Shown piece by piece: positions 45,151 to 57,814 of a DNA stretch of 64,000 nucleotides. Every line of letters begins with the position of its first letter. Within the stretch, counting starts at the first letter, position 1. The stretch is from Erigeron canadensis (Eukaryota; Streptophyta; Magnoliopsida; Asterales; Asteraceae). The stretch covers positions 363,501 through 427,500 of the forward strand of contig NC_057768.1 of NCBI RefSeq assembly GCF_010389155.1. The letters are read 5' to 3'. Below the pieces are notes generated by a model. It made no database searches. It worked only from the letters and a program-made list of their open reading frames with translations, and had not been told where the DNA came from. The position numbers and the translations under genes were made by a program.

Positions 45151-48100
45151 TTAGTCCTTTTCTGCTTTACTTGGGTCATCCAAGACAAACTCTACATACA
45201 AATCCTTCAGAGCTATAACAACAGTCGTTATCAAGGGCCCGAATATAGCTCCCTGCATCACCATATCCAAGAGTCAAAATCCGTCAAAAGCATCAAGAAA
45301 GCAAGACATTGTATTAACAAACACTGCCGAATCTTATAATCATAGATTCATAGTCACATATGATTAGTATGTTGGATCTTGTTTTTCTTTACAAGTTTCC
45401 TCGAACGTGAACCTCAAAACAAGATATCGTCTTGTAGGCTAACCAGTCGTAAGTCCTAATGGTTACTGGAAAATTATATATATTCAAGTTAATGCGTGCA
45501 GTTTCAACTCATTCACATAAATTGTAAAATAATCCATATAACGTGACATTTATTCAAAAACATATCTAAAAAGCTAATAAGTTGTTTGGTTGACAATCGA
45601 TCACAATATTTTCAAGAGTTCACAATTTATTAAATCGTTTTTGTAATATATTATTTTTGTATCTATTTTTAGTACATTTATTATCTTTGAAATCAAAAGA
45701 ACACAGACAGTATTAACAAGGCAACCTAACACGTGAACTGTTTTGAACCGGTATAAAGCTTTTTATGCTTTAACGTGATGCTGTTTCAGTTCTGTTCAAA
45801 AGACGTAAGCCACCATAATGAAAAAAAGGATGTTGTCTCCTCCATCTTCCTCCGTTATCAAACCCACCCAATTTGGCCCTTTTGAAACCCAATGTTCAAG
45901 TTATAAGATAGTATATTGGCAAAAAGCAGAGAAAATGTTTTCTACGACACAATCCAGCCCACAAAAGGCCAAGGTGCCTAGATGCACCTGTTAAAATAAA
46001 TGTCATAGGTTTATTAATCAGTTTAGTATTTTTGGTTTGGTTTAAGTATTTGGAATAGGTCAGTCCATGTTATCTATTTTATAGGATTGTTTTAGTCATG
46101 GGAACGTTGGAGTAGTGCTATTAGTGGTCCTAGTTTTTAGGCTATTTTTATCTATAAATTTCCTTTGTATTTCAGTTAAGTAATCAAAATATTAGTGAGA
46201 TAAACTCCTTAAGTGTGTGTGAGTATTTATATAATTCTGAATCAACAATTGGTATCAGAGCGGGTTAAGATATTGGACCGTTTTGAGAGTCGTGTTTAAA
46301 AAAGGGTGTAGCCCTTGGCTGCAGGGCAAAACGCAGCAGCAGCAGAGATGTAATAGAACCCGATCTTGGTTCAAAAGGGTTGTGATGAGTCGATCACAGG
46401 TTGAAAAGAGGAGCAGATGATGACCCGAAGGTGACTCTCTGTAGCAAAGAGAGTGCCAGTTGATATGAAAGAGTGATGGGTTGGTGTGACTTGTGGCTGT
46501 TGGTAGCCACAAAAGGAGAGGAAAAGGGCTGCTGTTGGGCAGCGATTCTTGTGTATGTGTATCTTTCTCGTTCGCCTTCGGATCGTCGTGAGATTTGAGC
46601 AGAAGCTTCACGACACTTGTTGCTAGGATCTGACCGTTGGGATTTCCGAACAAAAGTTTTTGTAAGGAGTTATGGGCTGTTGAAGTGGGCTGCAGAAAAC
46701 GTTTTGCACGTGTGTGCAACTGTAGGAAAACGAACATCTTGGGTTCGTTTATCGGTGGATCATTGTGTCTTTTGAATTGGGGGTTTGAGACACGTAGATT
46801 AAGGTTTTCACCGTTGGGTTTTCTGATTTGAGCCTCCTACAAAAAGATGGAGATGTTCGAAGTTGCGGCTGTGGCAGCGTTGGCAACGAGAAAAGAACCG
46901 TGGTACCTGTGTGGAAGAGGTTTTTAGTAACCAGAAACAAGGAGGGAAGTATGGCTGGGATACTCGCAGGAAGTCTGGCCGGAAAAGCATCGTCTCCCTC
47001 ATTTCTCTCTAACTCTCATTGTGTTTGTGTGGTGTTCAGGTTTCCAATGAGAGCAGTATATCTTCACATGAAATTGAAGATGAAAGTGAAGAAGAGAAAT
47101 TGATATGTTACTTGGTGTCATATTCACATGGAAGTTTGCAGATGAAAGTGAATTCTTAGTCATATTCATGTATATGTATATATATATATACATAGTTGTC
47201 GACACGTAACTTTCTCGATTATATCTAATCTCTCTTCATTAGAGATTAGAGAGAAGTACCCCTGGGTAAGGATTTTATCTCTCTCCGCATCCGGGAGTAG
47301 AGTGTGATAAAAGTGAAAGATTGAAAGATGTGTTATTTTGTCTGCAAATGGAAGAGAGAACAAAATATGTGGTCCTTAGACTTACATGAAAAGGTACAAT
47401 ATTTATAGGTGTTGTACACATAAAGTTTTATAATATTCATGATGATCTCCGTGTGTCGGGGAGCTATCACCGTGTGTCGGGATAGTTTGTTAGGTTGACC
47501 GAAGGAAGAAAACTCATTCAAAGGTTACGGATCTGACCAGTTCTTGGTTAATCCTTGATTGAAGTCGGTTGAAGGCAGTTGACACGGTATCCCTTCTATC
47601 GATTGATTGTGTTTTTGTAGAAGTATAAGGGCCTCTTAAAGAGTGTTCGGGGCTACTTGAAGTCTGGTCAAAGACGAGGTACCATGAATTGGATGTAATG
47701 TCCAAGGAGTAGTAACCAAGCTAATGGACACATAGGAACAATGTTGTTGAAACATGTCAAGATCATGGAAAGTATCGACTATGACATTTAGAGAGGGTGT
47801 TAAAATAAATGTCATAGGTTTATTAATCAGTTTAGTATTTTTGGTTTGGTTTTAAGTATTTGGAATAGGTCAGTTCATGTTTCCTATTTTATAGGATTGT
47901 TTTAGTCATGGGAACGTTGGAGTAGTGCTATTAGTGGTCCTAGTTTTTAGGCTATTTTTATCTATATATTTCCTTTGCATTTCCGTTTAGTAAGTAATCA
48001 GAATATTAATGAGATAAACTCCTTAAGTGTGTGTGAGTATTTATATAATTCTGATTCAACAGCACCAAGGTCTCCCTTTTGGTATACACATAATTTACTA

Positions 48101-50659
48101 GGTCACGAGTCTTTAGGCTTCAATAACGGCTTCACTGAACCAGTTACAGACTTAAAGATGATCGTTATGCATCATTCCTAAATGGCTCGTTTAAGATACG
48201 GTTAAGCCACTAACTAGAGATGACAATGTTTAGAATGTAACAAAATTCTCTCCAAATTTGATCTTCCTAATTCTTATAACAGTTGAGGATGGAAATTGTA
48301 GGGATTTAGGATATTCCATCACTCTACGGTCTCTACCACTGGGTGAAATCGCCAGGTCTTTATTAAATACAGCATTGTCAGAGGTCTCTGATTAAGAGTT
48401 TGCAAATAGATTCCAGGGTAAATATTAACGATATAAAACCATGAATTTTTAAATTCATAGTATTTCATAGAGGTGGTCATTTAGGGAGGAAAAAAAAGGG
48501 GGGGGGGGCAAAATTTTATGTGTAGCTAAAATGAGAATGGGCCAAAGCCAAACCGGTTGAGAATAAAACTTCCTAAATCATATTATTATAAGAACTAAAT
48601 TGTATTTGAGATAAAATATTTTTTTTGTAATTACAATTAAGTTACATATTTTTAGAACGGAAAAGATACAGACAAAAATGATTACGTGTCACTCGTTTTA
48701 ACTTTTAACTTGTTATCTAACCCACCGTGCCCGCTCATTGTGCCACCTTTTAGTATTTCAAAAAATGAAGCTATCCGAAATAAAAAGAAATGAGGGATAT
48801 CTTTTAAAATTTACCTCGACTGCAGATGGGAACAATGCGACTCCACCAATAATGCTAAGCCCGGTGAGATACCCATTGTGACCAGGTACATCTTCTAAAA
48901 TTTCAGTTGTGCCATATTCAATAAGCACAATATGTATAATCGACAAGCACACCGCGACTAGAAATTGACCTTCAAGCACCAATTCGAATGCTACAGGTAC
49001 CGTTGATATAAAGTACGGAATTATGGGGAAAAATGGGCTGATAAATGCTAGGAAAGTTGACATATACAAGAAATGAATGTCAAATAACCTAAACAAAAGC
49101 CATGTGAGACATCCTTGAAAGAAAGCAATCTCAGCAGTCGCTAAAAGAACACCCGAAACAGCTTTATCAAGAACTTCCACACATCGTGCCCTAGCCGACT
49201 TTGAGATCGGGATCATACACATTACTTGTTCGGTAACACCACCGGAGTTTGATGTTATAAGAGAGTATAAAACCCATATGAAAACTGTCAATTGAGAAAC
49301 GAAATTTAAAACACCCGCTGCTCCAGACACAATCAGTTCAATCACTACAAAGACAAGCTTACTACTACCACCAATTAACGATTTACTATTAGCCAAAACA
49401 CGTTGGAGCACGTCTTTCCCCTGAAAAGCAATTGCTTTTGCTTTTTCTGTGATATCCGCCCTACTGATTACAACTTCTTTGAATAAAACATTGAGTTCAG
49501 GATAAATCTTGGCCCATTCGCGATTAATAACCTTCTTTCTCAGACTAAGAACTTTCTCAGCATACGGATTAGGTGTAACTAAGGTGGTCATTCGAGAGGA
49601 AGTATTTGTAAAGCGTGGTGAAACTATATTTTTAATTTCCTCAACGATTTCAGTCATATTATACTGAGCTGCCAAACTATCAATCTGATCATAGATAGTT
49701 TCATAAAACTGAGTAGTATAACGATCCACCATACCCGACACATCATTCTCATCCATCCATTGCTTCAAACCAATCTTTTCCGCATAATTACTTTCTTCAA
49801 CATGAGATTTAATAGAAAAAACAACATCTTTCCCCTCAACTCCAACCTTATATGAAAAGAACAACACCATAGTCAACGAACAAACAATCATTCCCACAAT
49901 CAACCCAATAGCAACAATCGTTTCCAAACGTTTCAATATCCTTTTCGTGAAAATAGCTGAATATGGGCTACGTTTAAAACTATGACTACGAAAAGACGAA
50001 ACATATGACATTGTAGAGTCCACATTACTAGAAGTAAACATAAACCCTAATCCTAATACACTAAGAGTACCAAAGCTACCAAGATTCTCATAAACTATAA
50101 CAAATACCCAAAAAGACACCAACCATCTTAACAAAATCGAAAACCCGGATCGTTTGCGTTTCATAACGTCTAGTTTCTTCTTCTTACGACGAATAATCTT
50201 GAAAAAAAATTCTCTAACTTCAACTAAAGCACCAACAAAAACCCGAAACATCCAAACAGGAATAGCAAGTACAGTTTCAGTAAGTCCTAATTTAAGAGGC
50301 TCAGACCAAAATGAAACAAGGGTTTGCTGAATACCTCTAAGAGGGATTGAACAAAGAACAGCCCACAAAAGTGGCCGCAGATATTGTTCAAGCAATTTAT
50401 AAACACCAAAAAGTATAAAAAATGCAAAAGCAAAACCTGCATGAGCCATAGCTATATATAGTGCAAGACGAACTTGTGGGTCGCCGGAAAGTGATGGGCT
50501 TTCTTCATCTTTGGCCGGCGCCGGCGCCGGTGCCGGTGGTGGTGGTGGTTGTGGTGAAGTGGGGGGTTTGTGGGTGGCAGCTGATCGGAACATTTCTTGC
50601 CACGGTGGTGAGTTTGAGTTGGAGTTTGGATCAGTGTATGGCACAACTTCCATTTTCAT
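45151..50659 (-). CDS. TMEM245-like membrane protein, AI-2E transporter superfamily
   Basis: A multi-pass membrane protein of the plant group related to animal TMEM245 and bacterial AI-2E exporters; substrate unknown. Exon 1 is 50659-48815 (615 codons) and exon 2 is 45252-45151 ([10 protein letters not shown]...[10 protein letters not shown], stop), joined after SAVE; 648 aa. The open frame of exon 1 runs on past the GT donor at 48814, which is why exon 2 must be added. A Pro/Ala-rich cytoplasmic head (residues 31-50) precedes hydrophobic segments near 64-87, 95-110, 125-145, 175-210 and 247-272. A long polar loop follows, and then a C-terminal set including [26 protein letters not shown] and [22 protein letters not shown]...FGPL is the conserved AI-2E core. 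The 3.56-kb intron holds an LTR element. It is divergent from EMG1. Confidence 0.9.
45989..46247 (+). repeat. 5' LTR of the non-coding element
   Basis: 259 bp, TG...CA. Near the end it has TTTTTATCTATAAATTTCC, a TATA-like promoter candidate for element transcription. Confidence 0.9.
47798..48061 (+). repeat. 3' LTR of the non-coding element
   Basis: 264 bp. It differs from the 5' LTR by a few substitutions and a 4-bp insertion (TAAGTAAG vs TAAG), so the insertion is fairly recent but not brand new. Confidence 0.9.
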
Positions 50660-51027
50660 GGTTAATAATTAATCAACAAGAAATTATTGAAAAAGATGAT
50701 AGAGGATTTTTAATATTTTTTGATTGATAGTAAAATGAAGAAAATGAATGATGGTTAGTGGTGGGTGTGTGGGGGCACACTAAGTATATAAAAAGGAAAA
50801 AGACAAAACTTTACAGGCTCATATTTAGGCACATGTAATAGTAGTATTTGGCTATTTGCTGGAGTAGAAAAGTAGGACAGGAGTCCAATTATTTGATTAT
50901 TTTGATACTACATATCTGAATTAATATATGGTCAACAAATAGACCTACTATGTCTGTTTAGTGTCATCGTTGAGAGTTGAGACTTTGTGAGCAAACAAAA
51001 ATCATGGAAAGAGTCAAAAACATAATA
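50660..51027 (-). promoter_or_regulatory. Promoter and 5' UTR region of the TMEM245-like gene
   Basis: On the minus strand a TATA-like box (TTTTTATATACTTAG) lies at about 50793-50779, giving a 5' UTR of roughly 90-100 bp. GTGGGTGTGTGGGGGC just downstream of it is GC-rich. Nothing more specific can be read. Confidence 0.35.
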
Positions 51028-51346
51028 TGTTCATGTTTGGACTAGACAAAAGAAAAAAAAAAAACATTATTCCATCTATTTACCCTTTAAAAACAAAAAA
51101 TCTGTGACGAAAAATGGTATTTGTTTAATGTATTATCCAAAACAAAATATAAAATATATTTATATGTTAGGTCACGCTAAAAATACATGTTCATTTTTGG
51201 ACTAGACAAGAAAAAAAAGAATTATTCCATCTATTGACCCTTTAAAAATAAAAAATCTGTTCCATCTATTGACGAAAAATGGTGTTTGTTTAATGTATTA
51301 TCCAAAACAAAATATAAAATTTATTTATATGTTAGGTTACACTAAA
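51028..51346 (+). repeat. Tandem duplication of about 159 bp
   Basis: 51028-51186 and 51187-51346 share TGTTCATGTTTGGACTAGAC, TTATTCCATCTATT, ACGAAAAATGGT and GTATTATCCAAAACAAAATA with small differences. The second copy also has an internal repeat (CTGTTCCATCTATTGACG). Confidence 0.8.
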
Positions 51347-51909
51347 CATACCACCTGAAAATAATACACTGTTGACCTGTTGTAACCGATTATTTTCAAC
51401 ATTATCATTTCATAATTAACAAGGGTAATCTAACATATTGTTAGAAATCTCTATGTTGCAAAATAGCAAATAAATCATTAGTAATCAATATATGAACAAA
51501 AAATATAAGCCTTCTCTGATAAAAACTTCAAGATTCACCACTAGGCCATCACACCATTCACCAAACCAAAACCCAACATGGACGTATTCACAAAGAATAG
51601 AGCTCCGTAGGAACCATTCCTATTTGTATTTTAGTGGAAAAAATGTATATGACGATATGTTTGAAGTTTGTAGTTGTAATTAATGGCTCAAGCTTTTGTT
51701 AGTATAAATTGTTTTACATTTTTACAATATAGTTAGAATTTGAAGATATAAGATATCGCCAAAAAAAAAAAAAGAAACAAATTAGAAGGTATTGTGTAAT
51801 TTATTTATTTTCATAAGTTTAAATTAATTTTCAAAAACTATTTCAGATAATTAATGATTTACAAAAACTATAGAATAAAATATAAAAGTGTTTTTTGTTA
51901 ATTAACAAA
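51347..51909. other. AT-rich intergenic DNA
   Basis: No supported gene. A 63-codon open frame at 51492-51683 has no recognisable protein features. Confidence 0.4.
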
Positions 51910-52290
51910 TAGAGCTGGCATATCGTGTACGACACGACACGATAAGACACGAACACGATAGGGTTAAACACAAACACGAAACGATAGCTTATCGTGTTAG
52001 TTTTTCTAAACACGAACACGAACACGACACGATTTTCATTGCATACCTTATCGTGTCTTAAAGTGTCTTAATGTGTCCTTAACATGTCTTTAACGGGTCT
52101 TTAACGTGTCTTAACATGTCTATATATAATACTTGTCTTATCGTGTTTTAACATGTTCAAACCTGTTAAGACACAATAACTATTCATGTCTTAATAGGTC
52201 TGGATCTGTTAAGACACGAAACACATTAAAGTCAAACACGAAACAGAAAAATCAAGTCGTGTCATGTTAACAGGTCCGTGTCGAAAATTG
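51910..52290. mobile_element. Uninterrupted copy of the hAT-like MITE
   Basis: Starts TAGAGCTGGCATATCGTG and ends near GTGTCGAAAATTG, matching 2756-2987 plus 3524-3750. Flanked by TTAACAAA (51902-51909) and GTAACAAA (52290-52297), 7 of 8 alike. The right tip is shortened compared with the first copy. It sits about 390 bp upstream of the EMG1 start codon and could affect that promoter. Confidence 0.7.
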
Positions 52291-52677
52291 TAACAAACTC
52301 ATGAGTTGAGTCGTGTTGAGTTTAATAAAGTTCGAACTCATTAAGCTAAAAATATTGATTACCCCTTTTTAAAATACCAGAGGACTGGGGAGAAAGTTAT
52401 ATAAAGGTAAAGGGGTGTGTAATGAAAATTACTCTTTTCTATTCTCCATCGATAAACCCCTGCAAAAGGCAAACCCTGGTTAAACCACACCCACACACAG
52501 CCGTCAAACAACACCCAAACACAGCCTGCAAAAAGGGTAATAAATTTTCATTCTTTTATTTTTATTTTTCATTGTAATGATATAATTAACGAATAAAGTT
52601 TATATCTTTAGAGTAATTCCTGAATACCCATTATCATAAAATTAGGTATTATTCTTGAATCATAAAAAAAGAAGAAG
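52291..52677 (+). promoter_or_regulatory. EMG1 promoter and 5' UTR region
   Basis: GTTATATAAAGG at about 52397 is a TATA candidate. The sequence that follows (CTATTCTCCATCG, AAACCCTGG) resembles a plant 5' UTR. TAAACCCTGG-like motifs are common in promoters of ribosome-biogenesis genes. A leader intron may span GGTAATAAATTTTC (about 52536) to TTTAG near 52612. Confidence 0.35.
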
Positions 52678-55600
52678 ATGGTGAGACCATTTGGAGTTAA
52701 AGGGCGTAAAAGAAAGAACAAAGCTGAAAGATACGATAAAGAAGAGGAAAATGAATTTGAAGAAACTGTTGTTGAAGAAGAAGAAGATGATGGGACCCAC
52801 AAGAAATTGAAGAGCACAGAAGAATTAGATGATGAAGAGAAAGCAGAAGCAGCTGCTCAACAACTTTCTGGAATTCCATTGAATTTGCAGCAACCTGGAA
52901 ATGACAAGAATAACCCTGGTGTTATCTTCATTCTTGAAAAGGCTTCTTTAGAAGTTGCTAAAGTTGGCAAGGTTAGTTTTGCTTCCAAGTTTTTATTTTT
53001 TGTTTTTGTGTGTATTTAATTTGTGGGGTCAGGGGTGTTGCAAGATTACATTTTTTTGGTAAGTTTTAGTAGTTGTATTTTTTGATGGTATTTTCGAGCA
53101 TTAATCGAATACTAGTTCACTTGTCGAGAAAGTCTCTCTGCCCCTCGGCCAGAGGTATCCGCATTGTCGTTGTGGTCTCTAGTACTGGTTCAGATATTGG
53201 TATGTGTTATAATACCATGTTGCAGGGAAGGGAAGTAGTTCTCATGAGATTGAGCCGGTATTATACAATCAAATATGTATGTTCATGTTACCATGTTGAC
53301 ATGTAGAGCCCATTATTATCACTTATAAGTTATAACGTTTCTGTAGATTGTAAAAATGATTCTTGCATTATAAAGGGTGTGTGTGGTTGCTTATGTTACT
53401 GCATTTTGCTTATCTGCTTAATTTTAAAGCCGGTAAGTAGGTTTGAGTGCTTTAATAAAATTGCTTATCTGCTTATTTGAATAAAGAATTTTAAGTTTAC
53501 AACGCCTAATTTCAAGTTAGGGTTAATGTTGAAGTGTTGAACTAAAAGGATTATGACATCATGCCTTTTTTTTTTATTATATAAATTTTTGTGCATGTAT
53601 TGATGCATTCTGTTCATGTATGTTTTTGTCCAGAGTTATCAATTGTTGAACTCAGAGGATCATGCAAATTTCTTGAAGAAAAATAACCGAAACCCAGCTG
53701 AGTACAGGCCTGACATTTCTCACCAGGTTAGTGAGATTCAGTTTACTATATTTAAATGGTTGAAAAATTTGTTATCGAGATTTTTGTATGGTTTATAAAT
53801 TATGAGAGTACTAGAAGATAATAGAACCATTTGATGGATAGCAACAAAATGGTGATACAAAAGATACAAAGTTTTGGACAAATTATGGGCACACGTAACC
53901 TGACCTGAATGTTTCAACTGTACGAATCATTTATCTATTTTGAATCATTACCAACTCAGATGACCCGCCCAAATAAGAATGAGAAAGTACAACTTAGGCT
54001 ACAAATGTGAAGTAGAAACGATAGAAAATGAACATATTTGCATTAAAGAGGTAGCAGCATTTTATAGGTTCATGTAATACACAGAGTCACAGAACAAATC
54101 TTAAATTAGTGTGTAATCAACAAAGCTATTTAGTAAAGATTCTATATGTTCTCTTGGCTTGCATGAATCCCGAGTCTCTTGTGGTATTGGCATTCCTTCA
54201 GTTCTGCCTGATTGCGTGATTTATATATTTCGTTGTTGTGCGAAGGTCAGGCCTGCTTGGCTCTAGATCCAGGCTTGGTGGCAATGTGATTGTTAGAATT
54301 TAAATTACGTCAAAAGAGGCATATTGCTAATAATTTAGTTGAAGTATCTGATATTCTATGGTTATAGTTTGTAACTATCTTGGGTTTTAAGTTTTTTATT
54401 TGAAATGTCAAAAACGTGTGTGATGAGATCTCGTTAGGTAGTAAGTGTATCATTTGTGATTTGACATCATCCATGGCATGATTAATTTAATTAGTAAATT
54501 TAAAAATTTAGATCTGATAACCTATTCCATCAGTTCTAATGAAATTTGCCGTGTATGAAGACACTAATCATGTAGGAAAGGGATTAATTTGTTATAGTAT
54601 ATGGCTATACAATCTTTTATTTACGTTTCTTCTTTTCTTTAGTACTTGCCACAAGACTTCACAATGTAGAATCAACTCCTGACCACTAGTGACATGACAG
54701 TGTAATAGGACTAGGGGAAATATACACATGCAGTGACATGACAGTGTAATAGGATTAGAGGAGGCAAAAATGAACAGGTTTGGGTGACTGCTCAAATTGG
54801 ATGTTGAACGGGTTAAGGATGTTTGACCTGAAACAATTCATGTCTCGAACCTATAAAAATACATAGGTAATTAGTACAATGTATAAAAATAATATGATTG
54901 TATTATATCAGTTATATAAGTCTCTAATTTTAGTGAGTTAGAACTTAAAAGATTCTGTGTTATAAAAGTAACAGCAGGTTGAACTTCTCGACCCATTTGA
55001 CTCATTTCTGTTAATTAATTGGATTCGTATGATTTGTTAGAGATAACGATAAAGCTAATTGGTCCACTCAATAAGTGAATGGGTCAATTTCACTGTCTCT
55101 AAAGTAGCAGTACATCAATTATAAGCAGAAAAATGGAGTTGTAGAGGTAGAATGATATACAATCTTATTGATCATTTTTAGTTTTCGATAGGCTGCTACC
55201 CTTTGAGGAGCCAAATGTACATCTGCTTGTTCAACTTTCTTCTTTGTTGCATGAATTTTCAGGAGCCATATAACTTGAAGAAGTAGTTATTACACACTAA
55301 TATCACAAAATAACATTGTCATCAAAGTAAGCTACACAAACAAAATCTTTATGGAGTCTACCTTAGAAAGTGGGAATAGCTCATTTATTTCTGTGGCATT
55401 TGAGAGTTCCATTTTCAAATCTTTGGCTGTAAAACCTCTTAATATGTGTTCATTTTGATTGCAGCAGGTGACCAAAAGGATGATACATTATTCTTCCAAG
55501 AACGTGAAAAATTTCTCTAAAAAGTTAAAAATGAATTTTAAGATATCCACTAAACACTAACAAAATTGAAAAGTTAAATCTTGCAGCCTTAACAAATACA

Positions 55601-57814
55601 AATCAAATCATGAGAACTCGATATATTTTTGCTTACCATAGCAACTGCTGTCTTCCTTGAGACTCTTTATTGGAGTGCTTCAAGTTTTAATGAGTAGCAG
55701 CTTTAAAAGAAATCGATTTTCTGTCCAGGCTTTAACCCAAACAAAAATTGGAAAGCTACCACTAATAGGATCAGTCAAATTTAGGCAACAAAAGAAACAT
55801 GTAGACAATGAAGAAGAGGTAATAAAACACACGTGACCTTTAAAATGGTTCTGATTGATGTTCTTTTTTTTTTATTACTAGAAAGCTAGGAGGTGACTGA
55901 GATTTAAACCGTTGATATGCTTATTGTGTTTTTATAAAAGCAATTCAGAACTTTTGCATGGTCGGATAAATAAATATGTTTATTCTTATCGGCTTATATC
56001 GGCTTGTTCCACTGGTTATTCTTGGTGGATTCAGATTTCAGAGTTACAAGGTGAACCTTAGAGTGAAATAAGTTGATTACAGAAAGCTCATTATCTGCTT
56101 CTTTACATAGGCTGTTTAAAAAAACAACCCCAAACATCCCTTTAAACTTAATAAGTAAAATTATTTAGTATTTGTTTGTTTTTGCATTGATTTTGGACAT
56201 AAACTTTAATTGGTGCAGGCAATATTGAACATCTTAGACAGTCCATTGAATAAGGCTGGGAAACTAAGAGCTTTGTATGTTAGAACTGAGAAAGGTGTAC
56301 TTTTTGAAATTAAACCTCATGTACGTATTCCAAGAACATTTAAACGGTTTGCAGGAATAATGTGTAAGTTCAACTGATTACCTTAATTATATCTTCATTA
56401 TACATTTGGTTTTCTTGTGTGTGACTTTTCTATGCTTTCAGTACAACTACTACAAAAACTAAGTATTTCTGCTGTTGGAAAACGGGAAAAGCTTATGCGT
56501 GTGATCAAGAACCCAGTAACTCAATATCTTCCAGTCAACTCTCGCAAGATAGGTATGCAATTGCGTCTCAATATGGCTATTGCAACTAGTATAATGAAGA
56601 CATCTTATATTCTTATGTGTTGCACCCCACACACTGAACTTAATGGGTAGGTTCGCCCCTTGCTTTTATAGACATTTTTTTTTATCTAGGTCTGCATTGG
56701 TGAAAAAGTTGCAATTTTTGTGGACTGCTTTTTAATCTAAAACCCATTTTGTAATCTTAAAATCGGACAAAAAGAAATCTTGCGGGTTCTTAATTAATAG
56801 CATCAATTACGTGAAAGGTGGTAGTGTAAATTGGTCATTTTAAATTTGATTATTTCTTAAATGAAGAATTATTGCAATATTGATGGGATAAATGGAATTA
56901 TGATTTATGACTTACAAATCTATTTTTTGTTGTGGACCAGGGTTTTCACATAGTTCCGATAAGTTGGTTGATATGCATGACTATGTGGCTACATTGGACA
57001 ACGATGCAACTCTCGTTTTTGTGGTATGTATCAATTGGACAAAAGTAGTTTAGGCTTCTTTTTTGAAATTGAAAATGAATAATTGACTTTTCAAACCATG
57101 GATTGTACTTTATGCTGCAAATGAATTATTGTCTTTGGGAAAAACGTGAAAAGAAAAAACTAACTTTGAAATAATAACTGATTTTAAATATCCTAGAAGT
57201 CACGTGGAGATTTTGATCTAAAGTTCACTTTTGCCATTTTTGCAATAATGATTGCTATATATGCAACCTTAAAACCGAGTTTAATGATGAATAGCATAAG
57301 AAGCAAAGGCGGTTCTATGTTATTGGTACATAGGTCCATTGACCTAGGTTAGATCGGAAATTTTCTAGATAATTATAATTGGACACATGTTATTCAAAGA
57401 TTCGGAGCTAGGTAAATTATAAAGTAAGCATTTTTAAGCATTTGAAGTGGATAAATTATAATTCGACAAATTTGATTTTTATTTCTAGATCCGCCACTAA
57501 AAAGTCATTTGCTAGCTACTTGACCTCATCTTACATTCTTACTTACTCAGGTTGGTGCAATGGCACATGGGAAAATCGAAAATGATTTCATAGAGGATTT
57601 TATTTCAAGTAAGTTCATTCTCTATGCATAACATATTAATATAATCCGTTGAATTCTTCTTCAATGTTAATACTTTATATAGCTGTTTATACTTTATAGT
57701 ATCAACATATATTCAACCCTTTACTGTTTTGCAGTTTCTGGGTATCCGTTGAGTGCAGCATACTGCATTACGAGGATCACAAATGCTTTGGAGCGCAAAC
57801 ATAAGATTCTATGA
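52678..57814 (+). CDS. EMG1: EMG1/NEP1, 18S rRNA pseudouridine N1-methyltransferase
   Basis: A nucleolar SPOUT-fold methyltransferase and small-subunit assembly factor; it methylates the hypermodified pseudouridine of 18S rRNA with S-adenosylmethionine. Seven exons join in frame: 52678-52971, 53634-53726, 56219-56363, 56442-56552, 56941-57023, 57551-57608, 57735-57814; 287 aa. The first 80 residues are low-complexity, basic ([10 protein letters not shown]) then acidic (EEEEDD), usual for plant copies. The conserved core has [38 protein letters not shown] (RIPRTFKRF at 165-173), [15 protein letters not shown], then [14 protein letters not shown] and [14 protein letters not shown] at the C-terminal knot. 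All key blocks are present and splice sites are canonical, so it should be functional. Confidence 0.95.
53727..56218 (+). other. EMG1 intron 2 (2.5 kb)
   Basis: Bounded by GT at 53727 and AG at 56217-56218. A 22-bp unit (GTGACATGACAGTGTAATAG) is doubled near 54690 and 54733. No gene or clear element is seen within. Confidence 0.7.

Larger units (their letters stand above)
45989..48061 (+). mobile_element. Non-coding LTR retrotransposon (LARD/TRIM-like), complete
   Basis: Two LTRs, 45989-46247 and 47798-48061, start TGTTAAAATAAATGTC and end ATTCWGAWTCAACA. They are about 97 percent alike by eye. The 5-bp target repeat GCACC lies at 45984-45988 and 48062-48066. A primer-binding site TGGTATCAGAGC (46250-46261), matching initiator-Met tRNA, follows the first LTR. 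A purine tract (AGAGAGGG) precedes the second. The 1.55-kb interior has no gag or pol, so it relies on an autonomous partner, probably a copia type. Orientation is opposite to the host gene. Confidence 0.9.
45253..48814 (-). other. Intron of the TMEM245-like gene
   Basis: GT at 48814-48813 and AG at 45254-45253 on the minus strand. Apart from the LTR element at 45989-48061 it is AT-rich with a G-run near 48500, and I see no other gene in it. Confidence 0.8.

Noticed and set aside
46255..46737. 160-aa minus-strand open frame
   Set aside because: Lies in the non-coding interior of the LTR element, antisense to it; composition is random-like.
52697..52879. Minus-strand open frame opposite EMG1 exon 1
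   Set aside because: Shadow of the acidic low-complexity coding sequence (GAAGAA read backwards as Ser/Leu).
53375..56150. Possible 2.8-kb element spanning most of EMG1 intron 2 (GGGTGTGTGTGGTTG ... CAACCCCAAACATCCC)
   Set aside because: The end similarity is weak and no convincing target repeat flanks it.
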